From: Sycon ciliatum
Taxonomy: Eukaryota; Porifera; Calcarea; Leucosolenida; Sycettidae
Length of the DNA: 64,000 nt
NCBI RefSeq assembly: GCF_964019385.1
Contig: NC_088645.1
Location: forward strand, 41,025,338 to 41,089,337
Reading direction: 5' to 3'
The position numbers were made by a program, and so were the translations under genes. The notes under the pieces were generated by a model that saw nothing but the letters and a program-made list of their open reading frames with translations, was not told the origin of the DNA and searched no databases. Below are positions 20,720 to 30,024 of the stretch, piece by piece. Each line of letters begins with the position of its first letter. The first letter of the stretch is position 1.

Positions 20720-21170
20720 ATCAGTGGGCCGAGGTACGGTGACGCCAACGCCAAGCGCAAATCCTTCGATGCCTGGCCATCAACAAAAAGTTGCAAAAGC
20801 ATTGAATCAAGCAGTGCACCTTGTTGTCCTGGGTAGGCTCGACGAGCGAGCCGACGAAGTTCCGTGGCATACCCGTGCTGAGTTTCACTCGCCAGCTTCA
20901 CTCGCTGGCGAAGACTGGCCTCGTGCATCAATGCTTGCTGGGGCGGCTCAAGACGGACATGCAGAGCCTCGACTGCGTCGGAAAAGTTTATGTCACGCGT
21001 GTGAGTCAGAATTTCGGTGAACATCTCATGAGCTGTACCAACAAGGCGAGCAGGTAGTAGCCGTAGCTTTTGGTCGTCGTCGTACCCACTCAACTCGCAT
21101 GTGTGGACGAAATGCCTCATGTAGATCTACGTGGTGAAATCTTGGCCTGGCTGATTTCCGAATGTCTCAG
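20686..21170 (-). pseudogene. gag: Gypsy Gag, N-terminal and capsid-like part
   Basis: The frame FVHTCELSGYDDDQKLRLLP...EMFTEILTH...ALHVRLEPPQQ resembles the retrotransposon Gag capsid region. In-frame sequence upstream (PETFGNQPGQDFTT) is cut off by a TAG at 21127-21129, at a position where Trp would be expected. With the frameshift near 20700, Gag has at least two lesions while Pol has none. Confidence 0.75.
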
Positions 21171-21838
21171 GAAGCAAAACTGGCTTCGGCAGTGGACGTG
21201 CATGTGGTGTGTCTGTGTCCGACAAACGAAAACGATGGGACAACCCTTGTACCGGCGAACTCTCACGCTCTTCAGCAATGCTCATGTCACAGCCAGCTTC
21301 AGCGAAGCTACGCTCTAGCTTTTCTTGTCTCTTGGATTTCGCTGAACGCGTTAACGGCCCATTGTGAAAAAAAATTGTTTTTGTATTTTTTGAATTTTCG
21401 AAAAAAAATAATCAGCAAAAATTTCCCGTAGACTCGATCGCCTATCGATCTCAATCTATTACGTAACCTATCGTGCGTAGCGGCAAACAACTAAATTTGG
21501 CAGAGACAATTCCAAATAGGCAACTACTCTACGGACACAGTGTAGACTCTATTACCCAGCTAGCAGTTATCCTATTACAGAAAACACGGGCACAGAAAAT
21601 GTTCCGAAAATGTTTGGCCAGACAGGTTGGCGCCAATGCTTGACCTATGGACTGTAAACCATGGTAAACAATGCATGCAACAAAAAAACGACGAGCAGAA
21701 AGAAACACAATGCAGAAAGGAAAATATCGACGAAGACAGTGGATGAGGATATGGTTTCACTTGCGTGGGCCTTCGTGGTTCTTCATAGTCGGCGATCTCC
21801 GAAGGCGTACATACTCCGCCAGCGATGTAGTGGTGGAC
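21130..21838 (-). other. Gypsy 5' leader and decayed Gag start
   Basis: AT-rich internal sequence between the 5' LTR and readable Gag, with runs of A/T around 21365-21420. No intact frame. Confidence 0.5.
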
Positions 21839-21856
21839 GTTTTCCGCTGCCACCAG
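21839..21856 (-). other. Candidate primer-binding site
   Basis: Directly inside the 5' LTR the minus strand reads (C)TGGTGGCAGCGGAAAA. It begins with TGG as needed to pair with a tRNA CCA end. The tRNA species was not determined. Confidence 0.6.
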
Positions 21857-22101
21857 TGTTAGCTGCTCCCGGCTAGTGATGCCCCCTCACACCGGAACAC
21901 AAGGGTATTATGATTGGATAATTAGAAGTATTTGATAAGAGTGTAGACAGAAGGAGAACAGGACAACGACAACTCAAGACTAGACTACAACAGAACTGGA
22001 TGGAGCATGCGCTCTTCTATGTGAGTGCTCATTGCCAAGGGGAACGAGCGGGAAATACGAATGGTGAGTATTCAGGTCGTAGCATACATACACCTATTAC
22101 A
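21857..22101 (-). repeat. Gypsy 5' LTR (right in window)
   Basis: 245 bp, same ends as the left LTR. Contains a 4 bp duplication (CTGGATGGAGC versus CTGGAGC in the other LTR) and one substitution. Confidence 0.95.
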
Positions 22102-22717
22102 CTGGTATGGGAAGGCGATAAGAGAGAATAATGGTGACTACTGTGCTACGCGGAAAGCTATGTGTGCCTCGCTTTGTCATCGTGCATCCACTGATGAGAA
22201 TCCCCGTCATGAGTTCTGCCCAAATGATAGCTGCTGTGGCTACCACAAAGCTGCTGCTGACAAGCCTTACGAACACCACAACCCTATTCCAAAGCCTATC
22301 TACAAACTGATGGTGCCAGTGTATCGTGACCTTGCCGACAACCAGCTGCTACTGAAGTGCGAGAAGGGTGCGACACAGAATCGCAATGAGTGTTTTAACA
22401 AGCTGGTATGGTCATATTTGCCTAAAACGGAGTTTGCTGGTGCATGTGTTGTCAACATTGCTGTTTACCTGGCTGTGATTCATTTCAACCATGGCATTGG
22501 TACTTTCGAGCACATCCTTTGCGAAATGAATTGCCCTGTTGGAGACTGCACCCGTCCAGCCTTCTCCGATCTCGATGTTTCACGCATGGAGAAGAGCCTT
22601 GCAAAGTGCAGTGCAGCAGCAAAGTCAAGGAGAAAGAGGCTCAGGAGGATCAAGAAGGGCTTGGAAGATGAAACTGTGGAGACTGAGGAGCCAACTTTTG
22701 GGTCTGGTATGTTTTAG
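22102..22717 (+). pseudogene. 'Mutator-like' DNA transposase, 3' part
   Basis: Continues the gene broken at 16940. YGKAIRENNGDYCATRKAM, then CHRASTDENPRHEFCP, YEHHNPIPKPI, KCEKGATQNRNECFNKLVW and LRRIKKGLEDE follow the order of the C-terminal third of this transposase family (conserved HRASTD..PRH.FCP, N.NE..N..W). It ends at a TAG at 22715-22717 with EEPTFGSGMF, the normal ending. This portion is intact over about 200 codons, so the loss of function comes from the central deletion, the 5' frameshifts and the Gypsy insertion. Confidence 0.85.
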
Positions 22718-23326
22718 TGTGACTGGCAGCTACCAATATGCAGGAAAACTGGCCAATTTTGATAGCTAATTTTCTCCATTTTTAGCTGCTTTTGGACTCT
22801 TCCGTGCAGCGTATCTCTATGGATATTGTTATTCTGTATGTACATAGTATGTATTTTTGATTCCTTGCTGGATTGTCCGGGGCACTAACCTCTCTCCTGT
22901 TGACTAGCTGATACTTGGATTGTTTTCTGCCTGCTTCTTGAATTGCTGGTTTTGCGCATTTTACACTCCCGTATGAATTTTTGGCCTCTGGTGAGATTCA
23001 TGGAATTTCTCATGGTGTTCTTAGGTTAGTGCCCTCCGAAGTGGACTATAGAACATCAATACATGAGAATTGGTATCATTTCCAATGCAATGTGTTCTGT
23101 ATGGTGCACGCCGTGCCGGATTTTGTAAAGATCAGAAGGCCACACTGGTCAAGTCTAGCCACAGGAAGGGTCACACTTCTGGTCTAGTTTTGTCGTGGCA
23201 TTGTATCTGTGCTGTCTAAAGAAAGAGTACAGAAAATTTCATTAGAATTCTTCGATGGATCTCGAAGTTATAAAGGAACCAATACAGATGTATGCGTTAA
23301 TTAGTATACCATGTGTACGCTACCTT
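22718..23326. other. 3' flank of the transposase gene
   Basis: AT-rich, probably the transposon's 3' non-coding region. Its terminal repeat was not identified. Confidence 0.4.
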
Positions 23327-23625
23327 TTAAAGGGGCACTCCGGCTTCATTTTCGACGCCGAGTTTTCGATGCCAAGACGAAGGTTGGTGAAAGAGAAGAC
23401 CCCTCGAACAAGAACGAGTCTCCAGAAGCGATCGAGTCGAGCAGGAAGACGACTTTTGAATTTCGCCGAGCGAGCGCTGATGACGTAATGAGGGATTAGC
23501 TTGCCAGTGGAAATGCATCTGCGCACATACATTTCACATACTTTTCGCCAATTTTCAATCGAAGAGGAGGTTGTTTTCTATGTTCTCTCAACGTCGTGAG
23601 CGATCCCGTCTTCTATACCCTTCTA

Positions 23626-23787
23626 CAGTGCATTTCAAAACTATAGACGCGTAGGGTTTTTGAAATATTTCAAATTTGGCTGGAACTTTTTGAGAATAGT
23701 TTTCGGAATATTGCTCAGGATCGCTCCACAATTACTCTCACATAGTTTCTAAAGGATTGGATAACAGACGCCCAATTTGGAAAAATT
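23626..23787. repeat. Unidentified fragment inserted in the left inverted repeat
   Basis: Starts CTACAGTGCATTTCAAAACT, similar to Tc1/mariner-type termini. It replaces about 120 bp present in the right inverted repeat. Confidence 0.4.
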
Positions 23788-24558
23788 GGTAATCATCTAG
23801 TTTAGGGTCCCAAATTATTTCACACTTTCCCAGTGTTCTGTGTACTTTTTGTCTTTCTGTGTACGTGAGATCGAGAGCGTGTCAACCCAAGAAATTTGCA
23901 AATCGAGATCAAAAACACAGTAGCTGTTGATATGGATTTTTTCATCAGAACCGATCAGACAGGGTACTGCTGTCGTGCTGATGAATGCTGCGGAGCAGGG
24001 AGCCGAAGGTGTTTCGTTCCTCTCGAACTCTTTGCCTCCACACGAACTCGCAGAGGTAGGTTGGAAACAACTCGCGAGACGTGCCGAAGTTGCGTTGAGC
24101 TGGCGCTTTGCACGCATCCACATATTCTCGACATTGTTGGTATGGATGCTCTTGACATAGTGGCAAGGTCTGCATCTCCAGCGAAACCCATCGTGGCTTT
24201 CCTGCCTCCTAGTGAGGCCACATCGCGCACCACATGTGTCACAGAGCATTTCGTTCCTGATAAAGCGCCGAGCGGCAAGGAACTCGAGTTGGCCAAGTTG
24301 GGTCCTGGAAAAGATCGGCACAAGGGTGAACACGGTCCACTGCTCCATCAAAATTGCATCATTATTTTAGTATGTCTCCCTGAGGGACACTCCGTATCGG
24401 CGCACCGGGACGCCCAGCCATTACCACAAAGTCAAAGGAAACAACTCTAAGGACACAAAACTTCGAAACACACTCAAGCACGCTCTCACGTACACAGAAA
24501 GTACAGACAACACTGGGAAAGTGCGAAATAATTTGGGACCCTAAACTAGATGATTACC
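23788..24558 (-). mobile_element. Merlin-type (IS1016/ISXO2-like) DNA transposon, internally deleted
   Basis: Ends are inverted repeats of about 80-90 bp (GGTAATCATCTAGTTTAGGG... at left; its complement at right). The minus-strand frame from 24351 begins LEFLAARRFIRNEMLC-DTCGARCGLTRR...DGFRWRCRPCHY, the N-terminal zinc ribbon typical of ISXO2-like transposases in animals. Fused to it is the far C-terminus, HTNNVENMWMRAKRQ and, in the next frame, NFGTSRELFPTYLCEFVWRQR. The central DDE core with the catalytic acids is missing. The host right inverted repeat lacks this insert. No clean 8-9 bp target duplication was seen. Confidence 0.8.
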
Positions 24559-24640
24559 GAATGATCTGTGAATGTCGACGATGGAGAGAGAGGTTGATAG
24601 CCGCTGTCGCAGGGAAAGTGAAGCTGCTGGAAGTAACAAC

Positions 24641-25057
24641 CTGTCCCCGGGGAAAATTGCGATTCCGCGGCCGCGTTTTTTTCCGCGTTTTTTGCGATTT
24701 TTTAAAAGACCGCGTTTTCCGCGATTTTCCCGCGTTTTTTTTAACTTTTCTGTTGCACTACACGTACACATACTGTACTAGTGCACTGTTCGGTGCCAAC
24801 GTCTCATCCAGTGGCGGCTTTGTACTCAAATATGACGAGCGCTTACACCAGAGACTTGTAACTGATTGATTTCACTACATACTCACTGAAAATTGCCTCA
24901 TATCAACTGCAAACTTGCCGCCGCAAGATGATATCAATAATATTCACCGCATATTTACCGCATATTTACCGCAAATTCACCGAAAATTATGCCATATTAT
25001 GCCGCGTTTTTTGCCGCGTTTTTTGCGATTTTTTTCCGCAATTTTCCCCGGGGACAG
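24641..25057. mobile_element. 417 bp MITE with CTGTCCCCGGGG termini
   Basis: Perfect 21 bp inverted ends: CTGTCCCCGGGGAAAATTGC at left and its complement at right. It is flanked by AACAAC (24635-24640 and 25058-25063). The uninterrupted site exists in the right inverted repeat of the host element (GTAACAACGGGG near 27326), so insertion and a 6 bp (or 3 bp, as the unit is AAC) duplication are directly seen. The interior has repeated CCGCGTTTTTT and CACCGCATATTTAC motifs and no coding. Confidence 0.92.
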
Positions 25058-25373
25058 AACAACGGGGAGCTTGTTAGCATCACACGAGCATGCAGACTTC
25101 AAAGCTGCTTGACGGAATCGGGGTGAGTACTGATAATGACTGTTTGGCTCGCCCTCAGTTTAGTGAATTTTATGACCAGAAAATTATTCGATCAGGATCC
25201 CTTCGACAAGATGTGTACGTGATTTCTGAACTATTACTTGACGGTATGGAGACCGACCAGTAGACCTACCAACAACGTGTACCTGCAGGAAATTCACCCA
25301 AGGCTATTGCTATCCTCTTCAGTGGCTGTTATTTTTAGTAAAAATACGTTCACTTCTCTCAACATACTCCTGC

Positions 25374-25619
25374 ATGGCAGCAAGAAGGTGCGCTATGGAA
25401 TTTAACGCCACAATCTTCGCCCAGCTGTGGATGAAGCATGGTCAAGTCATGGCAATACATAATATTTTACTTGAAACAGATGAGAAATTGAAGTTCATGT
25501 ATGATGGAAAGTTTGACAGCCCCAGTGACCGAGTCAAGCATTGTCTTTTGCCGTGGCACAAATTGCTGAAGAATCCGAGATGGTCTTGGAATTATGCACA
25601 TGGATACTACCAGAAATAA
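25374..25619 (+). pseudogene. Unrecognised frame inside the TTAA element
   Basis: 81 codons (MEFNATIFAQLWMKHGQV..., rich in Lys and Trp toward the end). It could be a remnant of the element's own gene, with other scraps at 26272-26568 and 26803-27030. No family recognised; there is no continuous gene in 25118-27257. Confidence 0.25.
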
Positions 25620-27847
25620 TGGTGGCATGAACCATTAATTGTGGAATGGGACAGCTCATGGAGAATACTGGAATAGCTCAAGTATCTCTAGGTGATTGTA
25701 AATCCTGTTCTGGCTGATAGCTTCGGCCTGCTGCGCCCATCCATGTACAATGATGGGAACATGCATATCTGTTTTCTACATATTTGCCGGCTACTGTACT
25801 GTGGTATTACAGTTGCTGGTCCCTTATATAGAAATATGTTCAATCCCCCTCCCACATACCCACATTATAAAAATATGAACTAACAATTTCACTGTTGGAC
25901 TCGCCGCCGGCTAGAGAGCAAAGGATTAATTTATAGCAAAGAAAAGGACCAGGGAACCACAAGTTACGCTATAATGTCCACGAACAACTTAAATGTATTT
26001 GAAATAATTTAGTTTGATACCCTGAGAACTCTGAAACTTTGCAGCACTGTGGATTATATGTGGATACAACATTTATGGAAGGAAAAGTGGAATATTCTAA
26101 CACATTGTTCAAATAATTATAGCACTGAATTGTTGAGATTGTGAGCACATTCCAATCAGCACTCTACATACTAGTATTTATAAGCGGTGGAAATCGTTAG
26201 GAATAGGTCGTGAGTTGTCAGAGTGCTCTAGTATATGAGAGAATGTTTTTTTTGTCTAATCGACGGCTCGTTTGAAGCCAGAGTTGTTTGAACTTGTTTC
26301 AGTCGACTTGATTCTAGACAGTAGTCGAAGGAGTACTACGAAGTATACACCAGACGTAGTCCGTAAGGTATCTCGTGAGAATTCTGTCGGTACACATCAG
26401 GTATCAGCTTGCAAAGATGGCTCCTCGCTTCTTGAAAGCCTGTCTAGTTGGACTGTGGCTCCAGCGATTCCCTTCTCAGAGCAGATACCATACCCAATAC
26501 GGTCAATGCATATCGGACAGACCTGTGTGCACAACAGAAATAGTGGAGAGACATCTCTCAGCTCATGAACACATCAGTGAAGTTTGAACTGCCGTTGTTT
26601 GTGGCCATCAGTATAAACCTATCGACTATAAGAATAATGTGCGAAAACCCCTCTATAAGTACAGCTGGGGCCATGGAATTATAAAGCATCTAACTTAGGG
26701 AACTGCCAATTCTGGTCTGATTTGCGTTCGAGGCCTGCAATTCATGATGGCTATCGTATGTTGCATTGACCAGAGATCATTATAAAACTTCCAAATGCCA
26801 CATTGAAACACGCACCACTTTCGAGTACTTTGGTATCCCCCACCAAATGGGCATTCGTTCCCGGGGTGGCAGGCGTCCCCATTCGCAAGTTATGCCTGGA
26901 TCAGATTTCATTGACCCCAACTGTCATGAAGAATCATTTTTACTTTGACTGGATTTCAGTACAAGTTGTAGAACTGCAGAATCAATTTTGTTGTATTTGG
27001 GCAACCATTTCTCTACAAACGCTCTATTAGGAAAATAGAATTTTTTTATAAAATACATGTCCAAATTCCACATCTACCCAAATCGGAATACTTGATCACG
27101 TATTCAGCACTACACGGAATGTTTAGAAAACGCCAGGGAATAGGAATTTGCTAAGGAGAACTCCAGGCCAGGGTACTAGCATACGAACAAAACAAGATAA
27201 AAACTCACCAGTGTACTTGTAGTAATTCATGTCGGTGTAATATTCACGATAAGCAACGAGGCACCCTCCGATTCGGTCAAGCTGCTTTGAAGTCTGGTTG
27301 TTCAGGTGATACAAACGGGCTCCCCGTTGTTACGTCCAGCAGCTTCACTCTCCCTGCGACAGCGGCTATCAGCCTCTCTCTCCATCGTCGACAATTATCA
27401 CAGATCATTCAACATTTTATCAGCACTGGGTGAATATGTCTCGAGACGAATTTAGCGGATCAACAACGCTTTGCTGGAGATAAATTCTCCTCTGGAGGAC
27501 CTTCAGGGTAACTGGAAGGGTATAGAAGACGGGATCGCTCACGACGTTGGGAGAACATAGCAAACAACCTCCCCTTCGATTGAAAATTGGCCAAAAAGTG
27601 TGTGAACTGTATGTGCGCAGATGCATTTCCACTGGCAAGCTAATCTCTCATTACGTCATCAGCGCTCGCTCGGCGAAATTCAAAAGTCGTCTTCCTGCTC
27701 GACTCGATCGCTTCTGGAAACTCGTTCTTGTTCGAGGGGTCTTCTCTTTCACCTACCTTCGTCTTGGCATCGAAAACTCGGCGTCGAAAATGAAGCCGGA
27801 GTGCCCCTTTAATGGAGTTGAATAGGGTAGTCAACCATGGAGTAATA

Positions 27848-28258
27848 GAGAGGTTCCGGGGTACGATTTTCCGTGCCAAAATCCGTATGGGCGCTACGGA
27901 TTTTTTCCAGGCGTGCTCCATACGATTTTTCGGCACGAGAATCCGTGTGGACTGGCTTTCATACGAACCATGCTTCATATGGAGATTTTGCGTCATCGGG
28001 TGCAGAAAGATTTTTCGCGTACAAATTTGGTACGAGAAACATCGATTTTTCGCGGGAAGTTTTGATTTCGGTACAAATTTTCAAAATAAAAAGGCATATC
28101 GCGGGAATGTGACGTGCTTGCGATCGTAACCTAGGCAATGACGGCAAACACATAAGTTCCGTACCCCGGAACTTTTCACTGCTCGAAAACGACGTATAAA
28201 AAATCCGTAGAGCCTCCACGGATTTTGGCACGAAAAATCGTACTCCGGAACCTCCCTA
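27848..28258. mobile_element. MITE with GAGAGGTTCCGG-type termini
   Basis: Left end GGTTCCGGGGTACGATTTT and right end AAAATCGTACTCCGGAACC are near-perfect inverted repeats extending about 55 bp, including CGTGCCAAAATCCGT. TA borders the inferred ends. It separates the RTE-like LINE piece at 28259 from sequence to the left. Confidence 0.8.
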
Positions 28259-28381
28259 ATGACAGTCGAAGCCGTCCGTAGCAGTGCCGCACTGATCCCA
28301 TCACATCCAACAGCGCCTCCGATTCTCTGGTGCATGATGGCCTTCCTAATCTCTTCAGAGGGAAATGGTTCGTCTTCTGCC
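28259..28381 (-). mobile_element. RTE-like LINE, start of reverse transcriptase
   Basis: The minus frame reads DEPFPSEEIRKAIMHQRIGG, then VGCDGISAALLRTAS, the 'EI..AI..LK..KA.G.DGI..E.L' segment that opens RTE-type RTs. It continues the piece at 28703-29005 once the intervening MITE is removed. Confidence 0.75.
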
Positions 28382-28702
28382 TTAGGGCGCGTTCAGACTA
28401 CCGTGAACCCCGTCAAACCGTGAATGCCGATAAACCGTGAAGGACATTCACACTACCGATAACAAATAAACGTTACCGTGAAGTTTTCAGCTCTCACCGC
28501 GGCACTGACAAGGGATTTTCCCTTTTTTCCCAGCGTGCATGCAGCCTGAGCACTTTTTTACTGCCGGTAAAAGTTTACTGCCGCAGCAGCCGCGGCAGTA
28601 AAACTTTCCCACCGGTAACGTGCCAGTAACGTCACGTGATCAATTCACCTTGGCGACTTTCCCAATCGGTCACTTTTTATCGGTAGTCTGAACGCGCCCT
28701 TA
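28382..28702. mobile_element. PIF/Harbinger-type MITE with TTA duplications
   Basis: Termini GGGCGCGTTCAGACTACCG and CGGTAGTCTGAACGCGCCC are perfect inverted repeats (element 28385-28699). TTA occurs on both sides (28382-28384 and 28700-28702), the target of PIF/Harbinger. The interior is rich in ACCGTGAA/TTACCG motifs. It interrupts the RTE-like LINE. Confidence 0.85.
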
Positions 28703-29005
28703 CTGTTAGGTTGTGCCGGGAAAAGCGTTGGCTGGTCGCTCCGGTAAAACACTGATGCGAAATACTTGCTGAATTCTTCCAAATTCCAATTTACATTTGT
28801 GACATTTTCACCACTATCATTTGCAAGTCGTACTGGGGAAGGTTTGTCAGGATTTCGAAGTGCTTTTAGCTGTTTGATGGCATTGAAGTACGATCTTGCA
28901 TCCGGGCGTAATGCGTCCACTGCCTCCGCTTTGTGCTGCCAATATAAGTCACCTTCGTTTCTGAGTAATGCTCGGATACGGTGAAGGATCTTGTTTCTAC
29001 TTTGT
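28703..29005 (-). mobile_element. RTE-like LINE, linker between endonuclease and RT
   Basis: The minus frame reads QSRNKILHRIRALLRNEGD, then DARSYFNAIKQLKALRNPDK and FSKYFASVFYRSD, the typical linker before the RT of RTE-type LINEs. Upstream coding (...EKDPNKRKDLT) is found only at 33484 and beyond, so the LINE at 29006-33480 was inserted here. Confidence 0.8.
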
Positions 29006-30007
29006 GTGGTCCACAAGGACTGGCCTTTGGACCATGTATTTTTTATCAAGGAGCTGTCTAGACTGGGTGTTCAGCCCTCCGAACTCAGCCAACTGGACCT
29101 AAACGGGAAGCCTGGCTGGTGCAATGTCACCTTCGTCACGCAAGGAGTGCGCGACCGCCTGTTGACGTCAGAGGAAGAATTCGTATTTGCCAGTAAGAAT
29201 GTCGAAGTTGTAATGGGAGGCATGTCAGTTACGACTCTCCATGTATTCGGATGCCCCCTGTCATTGCAAGATGGTGCTCTTGTGCATGAAATTTCACTCT
29301 ATGGTCGGGTCCATGGTCCTCCAAAGAGGAAGATTGTTAGCCATGAGGGCTTTGCAGTTGACACCGGGACCAGGTATGTCAAAGTTTCCCTGAGGAAGGC
29401 TGTGCCTTCTGGCTTGCGAGTAGGTTCCCGTACCGTAAGAGTATGGCACAAAGGTCAAATTCAAACTTGTTGGCGCTGCAGTGTCTCTGGCCATCTGGCA
29501 AAAGACTGCCCAGGTACAGCAGCTGTAGGTGCGAGAAATGGCGTACACAACTCGCAGACCAACATGTCCTACGCAGACTCCTTGCAAGGGCAATTGAGTA
29601 CTAGTACGGGTCACCAAGAGGCGCCAAGCCAAGAACAGATAAATGAAAGCCCTCACACAGAAACTGCAGCAGTTGATGTTGGCGCCAGTGCGGGAGAGTC
29701 CACCGTACCTGACAAGGTCAATGGGAAGCCTAGCACAAGATCAGCTGGGACGTGCAAGAACCAGACCCCCCGCAAGCACGTACATACACACACTGTTGAA
29801 GATGAAAACAGCTGCGACAAGGTCAAGTCGTCGGCGGATGAGCTCCCGGAAAATAGAAGCTGGGAAGATGTCGGCTCCGAAATGGAAGACGAGAACGGTG
29901 GCTCTGATTCTGAAGCTTTCACAGATGTTCGTACCAGGAAGCAAAGGAAAGCCAAGAAGCCCATCAGAATCCGCTCACAGCCGAGGATCTGGCGCCGTAG
30001 CCCATAG
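29006..30007 (+). CDS. LINE ORF1 (5'-truncated), zinc-knuckle nucleic-acid-binding protein
   Basis: The frame enters from the junction at about 29006 without its own ATG and runs about 333 codons to a stop at 30005-30007. A fold with GWCNVTFVTQGVRDRLL and TLHVFGCPLSLQDG resembles the RRM-like part of LINE ORF1 proteins. CWRCSVSGHLAKDC (about 29467-29508) is a C-x2-C-x4-H-x4-C knuckle. The last third is acidic and Ser-rich, ending in a basic run (RKQRKAKKPIRIRSQPR). The first in-frame ATG after the junction lies deep inside the domain (about 29215), so I read this as 5' truncation. ORF2 starts 18 bp after the stop. Confidence 0.8.
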   Translation: MVHKDWPLDHVFFIKELSRLGVQPSELSQLDLNGKPGWCNVTFVTQGVRDRLLTSEEEFVFASKNVEVVMGGMSVTTLHVFGCPLSLQDGALVHEISLYGRVHGPPKRKIVSHEGFAVDTGTRYVKVSLRKAVPSGLRVGSRTVRVWHKGQIQTCWRCSVSGHLAKDCPGTAAVGARNGVHNSQTNMSYADSLQGQLSTSTGHQEAPSQEQINESPHTETAAVDVGASAGESTVPDKVNGKPSTRSAGTCKNQTPRKHVHTHTVEDENSCDKVKSSADELPENRSWEDVGSEMEDENGGSDSEAFTDVRTRKQRKAKKPIRIRSQPRIWRRSP

Positions 30008-30024
30008 ATTGATTCTTCGCTCGC

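Larger units (their letters stand above)
16941..22101 (-). mobile_element. Ty3/Gypsy LTR retrotransposon, integrase-deleted
   Basis: A complete LTR-to-LTR insertion of 5161 bp in reverse orientation, flanked by CTGG duplications. LTRs are 241 and 245 bp and differ by one substitution and one 4 bp indel, so insertion is recent. Gag is broken; Pol is open from protease through RNase H to its C-terminal tail but has no integrase. It sits inside the Mutator-like transposase gene. Confidence 0.95.
23331..27808. mobile_element. TTAA-flanked transposon with ~550 bp inverted repeats
   Basis: Both ends read TTAA-AGGGGCACTCCGGC. The left end starts after TTAA at 23327-23330; the right end stops before TTAA at 27809-27812. 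The right inverted repeat (27258-27808) is matched by a left one that has been split by later insertions (23331-23625 and 24559-25115). The terminal TTAAAGGGG fits the TTAAAGGRR rule of the T2 family of MITEs, linked to Kolobok; piggyBac also uses TTAA. The interior (25118-27257) holds only short broken frames, so it is non-autonomous or decayed. Confidence 0.8.

Noticed and set aside
19484..20836. Plus-strand frames of 187 and 209 codons opposite Gypsy pol and gag
   Set aside because: Antisense shadows of a high-confidence coding frame.
25374..27030. A piggyBac or Kolobok transposase in the centre of the TTAA element
   Set aside because: No transposase motif was recognised in the short frames; assignment rests on ends only.
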